58,177 bases of DNA from Candidatus Bathyarchaeota archaeon (GCA_023131225.1 JAGLZW010000017.1:1-58177); one strand, 5' to 3'. Positions 43,484-51,745 are shown, numbered from the stretch's first letter. A program made the numbers and translations. The notes: generated from the sequence alone by a model not told the origin.

Positions 43484-44181
43484 GGCATCGTGAAGACTTC
43501 AAACTTCATCTTCTGTCCATCCTTGATTTTAAGCTGATTACGTAAGTATTGAGGCGCAATAACTTCCAGCACAGATGAGTCGTAGTGGGTTCGAAGGGCA
43601 AATATTAAGGCGCCTTTCGCCTTGTTATTTATAAGAGTTGGGTAACATTTGACTGGACCAAAGGCCCGCGACTCATCTTCGAAGCCTTTAATTTCCACAG
43701 CTGGGTAGCCTTCTAACTCCTGTCTGGTTTTCATGTCATAGTCGGAGGTTAATTTAACGTTTAAAGTACCGGGATAAGGGGCAAATCCAAGTTTTTCAAT
43801 GAACTGCTTCTTGTAGCCGTCCTGCCTGATGTAGTAGGCACCTTCGCCTAGACCGCTAAACACCACCCCTTCCAGTGTTACCGAAAGAGGATGAGCAGCT
43901 TCTACAATGACTTTCAACTTCGAGTGCAAATTATTCAACTGTGCCTTCCCCAAATCGGTCAGCCTAATTAGGCAACCTTCAGGCGTGATTGACCGGTTTA
44001 TCCAGCCTAGGTTATCGAGTTCTATTAGGTGGCGAGAGGCTGTCTGTTGGGAAACCCCGACCTTTTCCGCCATATGTTGGGTAGAGACCTTCACAGTTCT
44101 GTGGTAAGCTCCTATCTCAGCAAGTTTGTACAGCATAAATTGCTGTCTCCACGATTGTGGGTTGGAGTAGGAAATACTCAT
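43480..44181 (-). CDS. ribK: CTP-dependent riboflavin kinase with N-terminal helix-turn-helix
   Basis: 233 aa. Residues 15-85 are a MarR-like winged helix (VSTQHMAEKVGVSQQTASRH). Residues 95-233 are the RibK domain: VVFSGLGEGAYYIRQDGYKK, FAPYPGTLNVKL, YPTLINNKAKGALIFALRTH and IAPQYLRNQLKIKDGQKM. Archaeal RibK makes FMN from riboflavin using CTP. The fused DNA-binding domain (RbkR-type) implies that it also regulates riboflavin genes. Confidence 0.9.
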   Translation of the reverse strand: MSISYSNPQSWRQQFMLYKLAEIGAYHRTVKVSTQHMAEKVGVSQQTASRHLIELDNLGWINRSITPEGCLIRLTDLGKAQLNNLHSKLKVIVEAAHPLSVTLEGVVFSGLGEGAYYIRQDGYKKQFIEKLGFAPYPGTLNVKLTSDYDMKTRQELEGYPAVEIKGFEDESRAFGPVKCYPTLINNKAKGALIFALRTHYDSSVLEVIAPQYLRNQLKIKDGQKMKFEVFTMP

Positions 44182-44423
44182 TTTTGTACGCCTTACTCGA
44201 AAAAGAGAGGCTACTCGCCTATAAAAATAACGTAAATTCAGAAGCTCGCCACTAGATACTATGGGTGACGTCTGCGACCTAAGAATAAACCTCCCTAAAG
44301 TTCAAAGCTCTGTCACAAATCATATCTGACCTTATATCCAAAATACGTGCGACATTCATACTTAACAATTAGACAAGAAAAACCCCTTGTCACCATTCTT
44401 AAGAACGCCTCGAGTATAAATTC

Positions 44424-44945
44424 TTGAACTACGATAATCTAAAAAGATATGCAAAAAAATGTTACAGATTGAAAAGAAAGATGAGGATGATGGAAAGAAA
44501 AATTTGGATGATGATTAAAGCGGTTTTGCTTGATAAAAGGGTGGTTTTACCAGGTTTTCTGCTTTTGGCAATTGTCTTTATAGAGTTTCTCTTTCTAAAC
44601 CGAATTTTTCCTGAGCTTGACATACCTGAACACTTTCTATTCGGCTTCGTATTGTCAGAATCCGCAAGCAAGTTAGCAAACGTTATGGGCTTGGATAAGC
44701 ATCTAATGAGTAAGTTCGATGAAGAAAACCTGCATTACACAGACCTACTAATCCGACTACTTGGATTCCTACTTGTTGGCGGCTTATTATGGGAGTTAAG
44801 TGAACGATTTCTTTTTCCTATGTTTGAGGTCCCGTACAACCCGTTCTTTAAGTTGCCAATCACATTGCATAACATTGATGGTGCAATTGATGTGGCCGCT
44901 GGAACTTTAGGGTGTATAATGGCTTGGTGCACAAAGAGATTCTGA
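44424..44945 (+). CDS. Membrane protein, unknown
   Basis: 173 aa from TTG 44424, possibly starting later at a methionine near residue 21. The basic N-terminus is followed by helices (VVLPGFLLLAIVFIEFLFLN, IRLLGFLLVGGLLWELSE). A C-terminal HNIDGAIDVAAGTLGCIMAW resembles the D-x-x-x-N/G pattern of DUF2238/VanZ-like membrane proteins. Function unknown. The upstream 240 bp hold no gene I can support. Confidence 0.55.
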   Translation: MNYDNLKRYAKKCYRLKRKMRMMERKIWMMIKAVLLDKRVVLPGFLLLAIVFIEFLFLNRIFPELDIPEHFLFGFVLSESASKLANVMGLDKHLMSKFDEENLHYTDLLIRLLGFLLVGGLLWELSERFLFPMFEVPYNPFFKLPITLHNIDGAIDVAAGTLGCIMAWCTKRF

Positions 44946-45009
44946 TGTGAGAGCTTGGTCTGAGTCCTTTAAGATTTGTTTTCAAGCTTCTTTGTTGAGA
45001 ATCGGCACA

Positions 45010-45396
45010 TTATATTTGTTGAATGCTATTTGTATCGGTTTCTATCTGGTCACTGTGGATGCTGGCCATCTGTCTATAAACTTCTAGAAAATTTCTGGCG
45101 AATGCATCAGCTAGTTTTTCGGTGCCTCTATGTTTTTCTCCTTGAGTGCGTAAGTGATGATAAAATTCGTGGAGTACAACATGTGGGTTATAAAGAGCAT
45201 CTTGGTTTGAGAAGTATATTGTCTTCTTTCTAACAACATAACAACCCCGATTTTTCGCGTGACCCTTCGGCATGCCGATTCTCACTTTAGGAGTTTCAAC
45301 ATTGTAGTACCTGCTAAGCTGCTCTAACGCTTCTTCTGGTTTTTTGGATAAGATTAAGTAGACTATTTTCGCTTTAAATGGAAAATGGATTTTCAA
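45010..45396 (-). CDS. Small HExxH metallopeptidase-like protein
   Basis: 128 aa with a C-terminal zinc motif NPHVVLHEFYHHLR and a downstream KLADAFARNFLEVYRQ, whose aspartate or glutamate may be the third ligand (minigluzincin-like). The N-terminus is a short strand-rich part (KVRIGMPKGHAKNRGCYVVR). The substrate is unknown; such small proteins may be peptidases or inactive binders. It is separated by 22 bp from the DUF3795 gene upstream, so cotranscription is likely. A second small HExxH protein is at 49175. Confidence 0.65.
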   Translation of the reverse strand: MKIHFPFKAKIVYLILSKKPEEALEQLSRYYNVETPKVRIGMPKGHAKNRGCYVVRKKTIYFSNQDALYNPHVVLHEFYHHLRTQGEKHRGTEKLADAFARNFLEVYRQMASIHSDQIETDTNSIQQI

Positions 45397-45418
45397 TATG
45401 CGACCGCCATATCATGTT

Positions 45419-45883
45419 CTAGTGTGAAAGGTCTTTACCGCAGTGGTAGCACTTCTTTCTAAATGCGCTGAAAGACAGGGGTTTACCGCAATATGGACAG
45501 CGGAACTTCTCCTTAGACTTTTTTAGCCAATCCTCACCCTCGCCCGCTTCAATTCTCGATAGATTAGCTCTCAAGTCTACGCCGTCTTCTTTTAAGTATG
45601 CTTTCGAGAACTTGTCGAATTTTTCGCAATCATGCTCCTTATAGTCGAGGCATTCATAACAAAACTTGAATCCTTTCGCGTTTAAGCATTGGAGGATTTT
45701 GCAATCGTTGCCCCAGCATTCAGGAGTCAAAACCTGGCAGCCTTCGCATCGCACTTTCTCTGGAGAACACTTAAAAAAAGCTGCTACTCGTTGACGAAAC
45801 TTCCCACCGTCTTTATGAGCTCTATAAATTTCACAAGCACCACAATAAAGACCACATCTTCCGACAAGACCAGTGTTAATCAA
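45419..45883 (-). CDS. DUF3795 protein with C-terminal zinc ribbon
   Basis: 154 aa. The N-terminal GRCGLYCGACEIYRAHKDGG and cysteine groups CEGCQVLTPECWGNDC and CYECLDYKEHDC define DUF3795. A separate ribbon, RCPYCGKPL...CYHCGKDL, ends the protein and is missing in the copy at 1978. Function unknown; a metal-binding or redox role is likely from the cysteines. Read away from the TPP riboswitch. Confidence 0.85.
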   Translation of the reverse strand: MINTGLVGRCGLYCGACEIYRAHKDGGKFRQRVAAFFKCSPEKVRCEGCQVLTPECWGNDCKILQCLNAKGFKFCYECLDYKEHDCEKFDKFSKAYLKEDGVDLRANLSRIEAGEGEDWLKKSKEKFRCPYCGKPLSFSAFRKKCYHCGKDLSH

Positions 45884-45983
45884 GGCGAGAACTCCTTTTC
45901 AGTGCTTAAAGGAGTCTTCCCTATTCTATGTTTTGGCAGACTGCCATTTACATCGTTATTGTTATATACTTGATGCGTTTTTA

Positions 45984-46085
45984 TGCTTCAGCAGGGGAGC
46001 TGGGAACGTTACCCGGCTGAGAAGATGGGTGAAGCCCATCGACCCTTTGAACCTGACCCAGGTAATACTGGCGGAGGGAAAGAAG
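45984..46085 (+). ncRNA. TPP riboswitch (THI element)
   Basis: All conserved pieces occur in order: GGGGAGC (45994-46000), a variable hairpin GCTGGG..CCCGGC, CTGAGA (46017-46022), hairpin GATGGG-tgaa-..CCCATC, ACCCTTTGAACCTGA (46042-46056), then GGTAATACTGGCGGAGGGAA. CTTC (45986-45989) can pair with GAAG (46082-46085), so P1 ends at the TTG start codon of the transporter gene. GGAGGG (46073-46078), the likely ribosome-binding site, sits inside the conserved 3' strand. Ligand binding should therefore block translation; this mechanism is inference. Confidence 0.9.
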
Positions 46086-46832
46086 TTGAGTGAAAGTAAG
46101 ACTATATTTCAAACAAAGATAATCGCTGAAATAGTTGCTTTTGTTGCTGTTTCAACTGCACTAAGTTACGTAAAGGTATTCAGTCTACCACAAGGAGGCT
46201 CGGTAACAGCCGGTTCAATGGTGCCTATTATATGGCTCTCGTTGAGAAGAGGCCCCAAAATGGGTATATTTGCCGGTGCACTCTATGGACTCGTTCAGTT
46301 AGTAGTCGAACCTTTTGTCTATCATCCAATGCAGGCGTTGCTCGATTATCCAATAGCCTTTGGAGCCCTCGGACTCACTGGCTTCTTTCAAAGGCGCCCA
46401 TCTTTGGGCAGAGGGACAACTATTACCATAGACCGGTTAATCACAGTGTTGCTTTGCGTTATTACTTTCTTCCTTTTCAGCTACGAGCTGACGCAATATA
46501 AACTACGTGAGACTTTGTTCTTTTCTTGGATTTTTGCGTTTAGTTTCATCTTTCTATTGTGGCTAGAAGACAAAATACGAACCAATAGAAAAGGGGAACA
46601 GCAAAGAAATGTTACTCCAGCGCTTATTGGAGCAACTATAGGAATCTTTGGTAGGTTCTTGGCACATTTTGTTTCTGGAATAGTTTTTTTTGGCTCTTAT
46701 GCTCCTGAGGGAATGAGCCCCATTATTTACTCTGCTATCTATAACGGTGCCTACATAGTACCAGAGCTTCTAGTTAGTGCTTATTTCATATATTTGCTTG
46801 CCAAAAGCGGCATGATAGGAATATATAAATGA
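46086..46832 (+). CDS. thiT: ThiT-type thiamine transporter (ECF substrate-binding subunit)
   Basis: 248 aa from TTG 46086, seven bases after GGAGGG. An open frame continues upstream only because it runs through the riboswitch. LPQGGSVTAGSMVPIIWLSL, RRGPKMGIFAGALYGLVQLV and HPMQALLDYPIAFGALGLTG match ThiT (YuaJ), the membrane S component that binds thiamine and joins the EcfA-EcfT energising module. The middle contains an extra stretch (residues 120-165) with helices and a charged loop. No ecfA or ecfT gene is in the window. Confidence 0.9.
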   Translation: MSESKTIFQTKIIAEIVAFVAVSTALSYVKVFSLPQGGSVTAGSMVPIIWLSLRRGPKMGIFAGALYGLVQLVVEPFVYHPMQALLDYPIAFGALGLTGFFQRRPSLGRGTTITIDRLITVLLCVITFFLFSYELTQYKLRETLFFSWIFAFSFIFLLWLEDKIRTNRKGEQQRNVTPALIGATIGIFGRFLAHFVSGIVFFGSYAPEGMSPIIYSAIYNGAYIVPELLVSAYFIYLLAKSGMIGIYK

Positions 46833-46851
46833 ACAGAAAGCGGTAAGCGTA

Positions 46852-47559
46852 ATGAAACTCAAAACTGGAATCAAAGGGCTTGACGAGTTAATAGGCGGCG
46901 GAATCGAGTCTGGTTCGCGAAACATTCTTTATGGACCTGTGGGAGCTGGAAAAACCGTTTTTGCCATGCAGTTTCTTTGGCAAGGACTGCAAGAAGGGGA
47001 AACCGTTGCTTTCGACGTTATGGATAAGCCGTTTCCACGGTTGAGAGCATACTTCAAATCTTTTGGATGGAACATAGAACCCTATGAGAAGGCAGGAAAA
47101 CTGATCGCCATACAAGCCTTTCCCCATTTTGAACCTTACCCAAAAGACCCAAGAGTAATTTACTTCGGTCTGGACAACTTTGAGGAAATGAAACGTATCG
47201 ATAACTTGCTTTCAGAAAAGAAGGTGACAAGATTCGCAGCTGGAGATTTCAGCGAACAACTCTTCTCCTTATACGATTTGAAGTACATGGAACCTGTGGA
47301 AGATTGGACCATCAACTGGTGCCACTTCGACAACATTGTCAACATAGATATAATGACCGAGGCTACGCAGAAAGACGTTGCAACTCAGCGGGCAACCGAT
47401 CTCGACCTAAACAAATCCCATAACATTTTCTTCTTCAGGTTTAATGAAGAAAAATGTCGCAGAGAACTGCGCATAGTGAAGATAGAAGGCTGCGACCATC
47501 CGTTGGAATGGTTGCCTTTCAAAATAACCAGCAAAGGCGTTAAAATGTTGAAAATATAG
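46852..47559 (+). CDS. Single-domain KaiC/RadA-like ATPase
   Basis: 235 aa. LKTGIKGLDELIGGGIESGS leads into Walker A YGPVGAGKTVFAMQFLWQG, then GETVAFDVMDKPFPRLRAY. The paired catalytic glutamates of KaiC (normally FEEP) are replaced by VMDKP, so kinase activity is doubtful. Archaeal single-domain KaiC homologs are mostly uncharacterised. It follows thiT by 20 bp and precedes the HypE-like gene by 6 bp, so all three may be one transcript under the riboswitch. Confidence 0.8.
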   Translation: MKLKTGIKGLDELIGGGIESGSRNILYGPVGAGKTVFAMQFLWQGLQEGETVAFDVMDKPFPRLRAYFKSFGWNIEPYEKAGKLIAIQAFPHFEPYPKDPRVIYFGLDNFEEMKRIDNLLSEKKVTRFAAGDFSEQLFSLYDLKYMEPVEDWTINWCHFDNIVNIDIMTEATQKDVATQRATDLDLNKSHNIFFFRFNEEKCRRELRIVKIEGCDHPLEWLPFKITSKGVKMLKI

Positions 47560-47564
47560 CTCCT

Positions 47565-48575
47565 TTGGACACGGTTGAAGTGGGAAAACTCCATACTAAC
47601 GAGCTTAGAAAACTGCTTAAATGCATAAAGAAACACCCAAAAACCATAATCCCGCCCGCGCCTGGCTTCGACTCAGGCGTTCACACAATAAACGAAAACG
47701 AATATCTCGTGGTATCCACAGATCCCTGCATCGGCGTACCGGAGAAATGGTTTGGCTGGCTACTTATACACTATGCAGCATCAGATGTAGCCTTGTTCGG
47801 CGCGAAACCAGAATTTTGCACAATAACGCTGACAGGTCCCCCGTCAACGGAAGCGAATACCTTCATAAAAGTTATGAAGCAAATCTGTGCGGCAGCAGAG
47901 GAGCTTAACATGACAATTGTAACTGGACACACGGGAACCTATGATGGGCTTTCAACACTTGTTGGAGTGTGCACTGCTTATGGTGTCGTTCACAAAGATA
48001 AGCTGATTACTCCAGGAGGCGCCCAAGCTGGAGACCATATACTTTGCACTAAGCAAATTGGTCTCGAAACAGTTGTCAACTTCGCTCTCACACACAGAAC
48101 CCTTGCAGAGAAACTCTTCACTACCGCTCGAACCCGAGCGCTTCAAAACCTAGTAAACAAGCAAACATGCGTCAAAGAGGCATCTCTTCTCGCTGATCTC
48201 GGAGGAGTTCACGCTATGCATGATACCACTGAAGGAGGGCTGGTAGCAGCTTTGAACGAAATGGCTGAAAATTCAAATCTCGGTTTTACTGTGGATTCGG
48301 ATAAGTTTCCAATTTTGGAAGAGGCACAGATTCTTCGGAAGCACTTTGATCTTTCGCAAAGAGAGCTTCTCTCAATCTCTTCTACTGGCACTCTTCTAGC
48401 TGCAGTCGACCCTGAGAAAAGAGAGCAAGCGCTTCGGGAATTGCAAAAACAGGGTATAGAAGCTAGTTTGATAGGTACTTTCACGAAGAATAGAAAACGG
48501 GTGATGCGGCAGGTGAGAAAGAAAGTGGATTTTCCGGAAGAGGCTGAGGATCCTTATGCCAAAATAATGTTGTGA
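47565..48575 (+). CDS. HypE/AIR-synthase-like PurM-fold protein
   Basis: 336 aa from TTG 47565. YLVVSTDPCIGVPEKWFGWL, HYAASDVALFGAKPEFCTIT, GHTGTYDGLSTLVGVCTAYG and HDTTEGGLVAALNEMAENSN follow the HypE / PurM ATP-binding fold. HypE itself ends in PRIC for carbamoyl transfer; this ends AKIML, so it is a family relative without that function. Role unknown; a small-molecule ATPase or cofactor enzyme is likely. Confidence 0.75.
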   Translation: MDTVEVGKLHTNELRKLLKCIKKHPKTIIPPAPGFDSGVHTINENEYLVVSTDPCIGVPEKWFGWLLIHYAASDVALFGAKPEFCTITLTGPPSTEANTFIKVMKQICAAAEELNMTIVTGHTGTYDGLSTLVGVCTAYGVVHKDKLITPGGAQAGDHILCTKQIGLETVVNFALTHRTLAEKLFTTARTRALQNLVNKQTCVKEASLLADLGGVHAMHDTTEGGLVAALNEMAENSNLGFTVDSDKFPILEEAQILRKHFDLSQRELLSISSTGTLLAAVDPEKREQALRELQKQGIEASLIGTFTKNRKRVMRQVRKKVDFPEEAEDPYAKIML

Positions 48576-48658
48576 TAACTTGCTGTATTGCTGATTCATA
48601 TTTGGTTTTCATAATTCTTTTCTCTCAAGATTCCTACTAGAACACGGTAGCTAAGAGT

Positions 48659-49105
48659 ATGAGGAGCCTTCTTGCTGTTCTTTGCGTTCTCCTTGCTTTC
48701 GTCTCAGCGTGTGGATTTGCCATTGCATATTCTGAGACTATCGAACTGCCAGGAGGAAAAAGCGAAATTAGGACTGTAAACCTGAACGAGGGAGACGAAT
48801 TTTCTGGGCAAGTAATTGTATTGGGCAACGCAATTAACTTCTCTGTTTCCGATCCCGATGGTATGATAATCCTGAACTACACAATTGCTAACCCAACAAA
48901 CTTTCGATTTACCGCCGCGAAAACAGGCACGTACAGCTTCAGCTTTGAAAACCGGTTCTCAGAAGAAATCAAATCCGTAACTCTCAACTACAACGTGCAA
49001 CATTACATTTTTGGTTTTCCGCAAGAGTACATTCTCCTTTTTTTCATAGTGGGCCTTGCTATTGTCGGCGTTGTGGTCTTCGTCGCGATGTCACCGAAGC
49101 CCTAA
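48659..49105 (+). CDS. Secreted, membrane-anchored GOLD-like beta-sandwich protein
   Basis: 148 aa. A signal peptide (LLAVLCVLLAFVSACGFAIA) is followed by about 90 residues of beta-rich sequence: VNLNEGDEFSGQVIVLGNA, INFSVSDPDGMIILNYTI, then FTAAKTGTYSFSFENRFSEE. This strand order resembles the GOLD domain of p24 cargo proteins (a phi-x-V-x-D-P/G region, then G-x-Y-x-x-x-x-x-N). A transmembrane helix and a short tail (MSPKP) end it. The domain would lie outside the cell. The assignment rests on pattern, not alignment. Confidence 0.6.
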   Translation: MRSLLAVLCVLLAFVSACGFAIAYSETIELPGGKSEIRTVNLNEGDEFSGQVIVLGNAINFSVSDPDGMIILNYTIANPTNFRFTAAKTGTYSFSFENRFSEEIKSVTLNYNVQHYIFGFPQEYILLFFIVGLAIVGVVVFVAMSPKP

Positions 49106-49174
49106 AACTGTAATGCTGCAAAAGATTAAAGAAGGAAAACACCGATTTTTCACTTCAGATAAGTTGAAGGATAT

Positions 49175-49672
49175 ATGGACAAGATAGAAGAGAACCGAAA
49201 GCGGTTGGATAATGCGCAGGGATACAGCGAAGTGTGGGAAATAGTAAAAGACAACGCGAAGGCTGTTTTGAAGCAACAACGGCGAGGAATGATGCTTTTC
49301 CTCGATGACATGCCTCTCAGGCTTGGGGCGTACCATCCATTAGGAACAAACAACATAGTTTTAAACCGTGTTCTTGTCCAAATAGTTGAAGCAACCACGA
49401 AGTCTAGAAAGCTGTTAAACGCTTTCGTCTATACACTACTACTTCATGAGTACCTTCACGCCTTAGGGTACATCGCGGAAGTTGAAGTGCGACCCCTCGT
49501 TTATAGGGTTTCTAAAGCGTGCTTCGGTGAGGAACATGTTGCCACGCGGCTGGCGAAGTCAGGTCCTTGGTCTTTACTGCGGGGGGTCCCGTTGGGTGCT
49601 TTGAAGGCGCCAAGACGTGTGATGGAAATTGTGAAGGATTTTGAAAAGACGAATCAGAAATACATAGTTTAG
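49175..49672 (+). CDS. Small HExxH metallopeptidase-like protein
   Basis: 165 aa. AFVYTLLLHEYLHALGYIAE contains HEYLH, followed by a glutamate-bearing helix EVEVRPLVYRVSKACFGEEH, the gluzincin arrangement. The N-terminal half is helical with RLGAYHPLGTNNIVLNRVLV before the zinc helix, a typical minigluzincin order. No signal peptide. Function unknown. About 70 bp after the GOLD-like gene on the same strand. Confidence 0.65.
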   Translation: MDKIEENRKRLDNAQGYSEVWEIVKDNAKAVLKQQRRGMMLFLDDMPLRLGAYHPLGTNNIVLNRVLVQIVEATTKSRKLLNAFVYTLLLHEYLHALGYIAEVEVRPLVYRVSKACFGEEHVATRLAKSGPWSLLRGVPLGALKAPRRVMEIVKDFEKTNQKYIV

Positions 49673-49778
49673 TCGCGATTTCCCGGGTTTGCAGCTTAAA
49701 ATCGTGAAACGAGGCTCGCTGAGCCGTTAAAGCTACCCAAAATCTTAAAAACGAATCAGCCAATCAAGTGTTTGGATT

Positions 49779-50135
49779 ATGGAGAGAACGGGCTTGGTTT
49801 ACTGTACTAAATGCGGAGCCAAAAACGAGGACGATGCCAAGGTCTGCGCGGATTGTGGTGCGCCACTGCAAGTATCTCGTCCGGAAAAAAAGTATCGCTC
49901 GGACGATGAATGTTTTGGGTCGCGTGAACGCCATCATGTTGAAGATGAATGTTTTGGGTTGCCTCATGGGGGGGCTATAGCGGGGATAATCTTTGGAGTT
50001 ATGATTGTCTTCTTTGGGCTGGCGATCTTGTTAGGGCTTGCTAATGTATGGATTTACTTGTGGCCACTCATAATAGTTATTGTTGGCATACTGCTTATCG
50101 CTGGCGCGCTCTACGGAATGCGGCGCAGACACTAG
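49779..50135 (+). CDS. Zinc-ribbon protein with two membrane helices
   Basis: 118 aa. YCTKCGAKNEDDAKVCADCG is a zinc ribbon. A linker with two DECFG copies separates it from a C-terminal pair of helices (AGIIFGVMIVFFGLAILLGL, IYLWPLIIVIVGILLIAGAL). Zinc ribbon plus small membrane domain proteins are common in archaea, with unknown roles. Its stop overlaps the stop of the gene on the other strand by 4 bp. Confidence 0.75.
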   Translation: MERTGLVYCTKCGAKNEDDAKVCADCGAPLQVSRPEKKYRSDDECFGSRERHHVEDECFGLPHGGAIAGIIFGVMIVFFGLAILLGLANVWIYLWPLIIVIVGILLIAGALYGMRRRH

Positions 50136-50878
50136 TCATTTTCCACGCTTTTTCTACCGCAAATTCCGCATTCTTCAATGGGACAAGCGTCGCAAATTTC
50201 TTTGTGGTCGAGTTGAGAAAGCAGTATTCTAGTATAAAGCCAAAAAATGCTTAAGGCAATCAGATAAAAATCGACAATGATATTCTGAGTTATTGCGTCG
50301 ACTCCAACAAGAAGTAGAAGCATACCAAAGATAAAGAAAGTATTCACTGAGAGGTGAATAGAGCTTTTACCCCAGTTAAACAGGTGATACTGAAGCAGCC
50401 CACAAGAAACTCCTATGAGACCGATCCAAAAAACCAGGCAATGGTTCAACCAAATTGGTAGATTAGCAAAGAAGTACAGTGCAACTCCAAGGAGAGAAAG
50501 AACAGCGCCTAAAATCAATCCCACGCAACCAGCGCAAAAAACTCTGTTGCCCACTCGAAATACGTGAGCACCAAAGTTTCCGCAATTAGGGTGATGCCCA
50601 CGAAATGCGTACTTTTCCAGCGAACCAGCTGATTCGTGAGCAAACCCTTCCTGCTTTATCTTTCTAAAATGAAACATTTTTGAGCATTTTGAAGGAAATG
50701 CGCCAGCAAGAATTCCTAGGACGCAGACAATGCTGAAAACAGTACCGACGAGAGGTTTTCGCCAAGAAACTTCATTTTGTGTTGTTGGCGCCACGTTTGC
50801 AAATAAGGCGATGAGGATTAGTCCTAAAAAGGAGAATGTGAGGAAAAATATAGTGGCAAAGTTGTGGTGTGTTCTCAA
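50132..50878 (-). CDS. DUF2085-like polytopic membrane protein
   Basis: 248 aa from TTG 50878. Six or seven hydrophobic helices surround a soluble stretch with HHPNCGNFGAHVFRVGNRVF followed by CAGCVGLILGA, the histidine/cysteine motif of DUF2085-like proteins. The C-terminus is cysteine-rich (CDACPIEECGICGRK). Function unknown. The start codon overlaps the stop of a short radical-SAM-like frame upstream (TTGA), so translation may be coupled to it. Confidence 0.65.
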   Translation of the reverse strand: MRTHHNFATIFFLTFSFLGLILIALFANVAPTTQNEVSWRKPLVGTVFSIVCVLGILAGAFPSKCSKMFHFRKIKQEGFAHESAGSLEKYAFRGHHPNCGNFGAHVFRVGNRVFCAGCVGLILGAVLSLLGVALYFFANLPIWLNHCLVFWIGLIGVSCGLLQYHLFNWGKSSIHLSVNTFFIFGMLLLLVGVDAITQNIIVDFYLIALSIFWLYTRILLSQLDHKEICDACPIEECGICGRKSVEND

Positions 50879-51015
50879 AACAGTTCCCTTAACGCTTTCA
50901 AAAGACCTTGGCTTGCAAGGTAAGCAGCTAGTTCAAGGACTCCAAGAGGGGGAGGAAGATATTCACCCATGACAAACCAATATTCTTTCGGCGGTTCTAC
51001 GAAAAGAACTCTCAT
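50875..51015 (-). pseudogene. N-terminal remnant of a B12-binding radical SAM protein
   Basis: A 46-codon frame from ATG 51015 to TGA 50875 reads MRVLFVEPPKEYWFVMGEYL then PPPLGVLELAAYLASQG. That is exactly the opening of cobalamin-binding radical SAM proteins (VLFVEPP....PPLGLLxLAAYL). After about residue 38 the family pattern is lost and the frame ends. Full-length relatives have 450-600 residues, so this is a decayed or deleted gene. Its stop overlaps the start of the DUF2085-like gene, so it could still act as a leader frame. Confidence 0.6.
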
Positions 51016-51265
51016 CAAGTGTCCCAGCTTAACTCTAAGCTTTCATGTTCATTACATCTTATTAAAACTGTAAAAAGCTTTCACGGTCGAAAAGACTTTT
51101 TGTCTTATAGGAAGCTTGTCTTCTAAGCATGGATTGAAGCTTCAAGAAGATTCTTGCGTGTTCTTTGTTGGGATGGTTTTGACAACATTGAATCTCGCAT
51201 TTGAGGCGGTGGATTATGATTCAAGTCTCTGTAGAGACCATAAGAGATTGTTAGTGTTGCTTTAG

Positions 51266-51637
51266 TTATTGAGGTATTAGTGTTCTAAGGCGTTCGACAA
51301 ACTCGTTGTCTGTGTTTTCTTCAAGTTCAACGTGTTGAAACAGGCCTAGACCAGAGTAGAAGCTTTCGAGTATCTCTTTCTGCACGACTGTTGCCCCTGA
51401 ATTCAAGTATTCTTGCATTGCTTGACTGAAAGATTCAAGGTTTTCGGCGATTTCGTTTTTCCTTATGGAATAGTTTTGTTCCAAGTATGTGTAAATAACA
51501 TTAGTTGCTGTGGTCCCGAAAACTCGGTTGAGTGTCTTATCTACCGCTTTGTTGAGCATTTCTTCGTATCTGCTTGTTTTTTTGCAAATCTGTAGGGTCA
51601 TCTTAGCGATCTCTTTAATTATAGTAAATAAAAGCAT
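51266..51637 (-). CDS. Small helical protein, possibly NitrOD5-like
   Basis: 123 aa, mostly helical: EEMLNKAVDKTLNRVFGTTA, NVIYTYLEQNYSIRKNEIAE, ATVVQKEILESFYSGLGL. This resembles the NitrOD5-type domains seen in Thaumarchaeota and related archaea, usually as output modules; the assignment is tentative. No membrane segment. The first 12 residues are poorly supported and the start could be at MTLQICKK. Upstream lies the long gene-free interval. Confidence 0.5.
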   Translation of the reverse strand: MLLFTIIKEIAKMTLQICKKTSRYEEMLNKAVDKTLNRVFGTTATNVIYTYLEQNYSIRKNEIAENLESFSQAMQEYLNSGATVVQKEILESFYSGLGLFQHVELEENTDNEFVERLRTLIPQ

Positions 51638-51745
51638 ATATTACGATTTAATAAACCTTCGTGTCTAAATGTACAACACAAATACAACTGCAGCGAGGAT
51701 TTTTCAGATGCGTGCATCTCTAGGTTGATGGTTAAACAATGGGAA

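Noticed and set aside
45873-46085. Upstream extension of the thiT frame by 71 codons
   Set aside because: These codons are the TPP riboswitch; the protein starts at TTG 46086.
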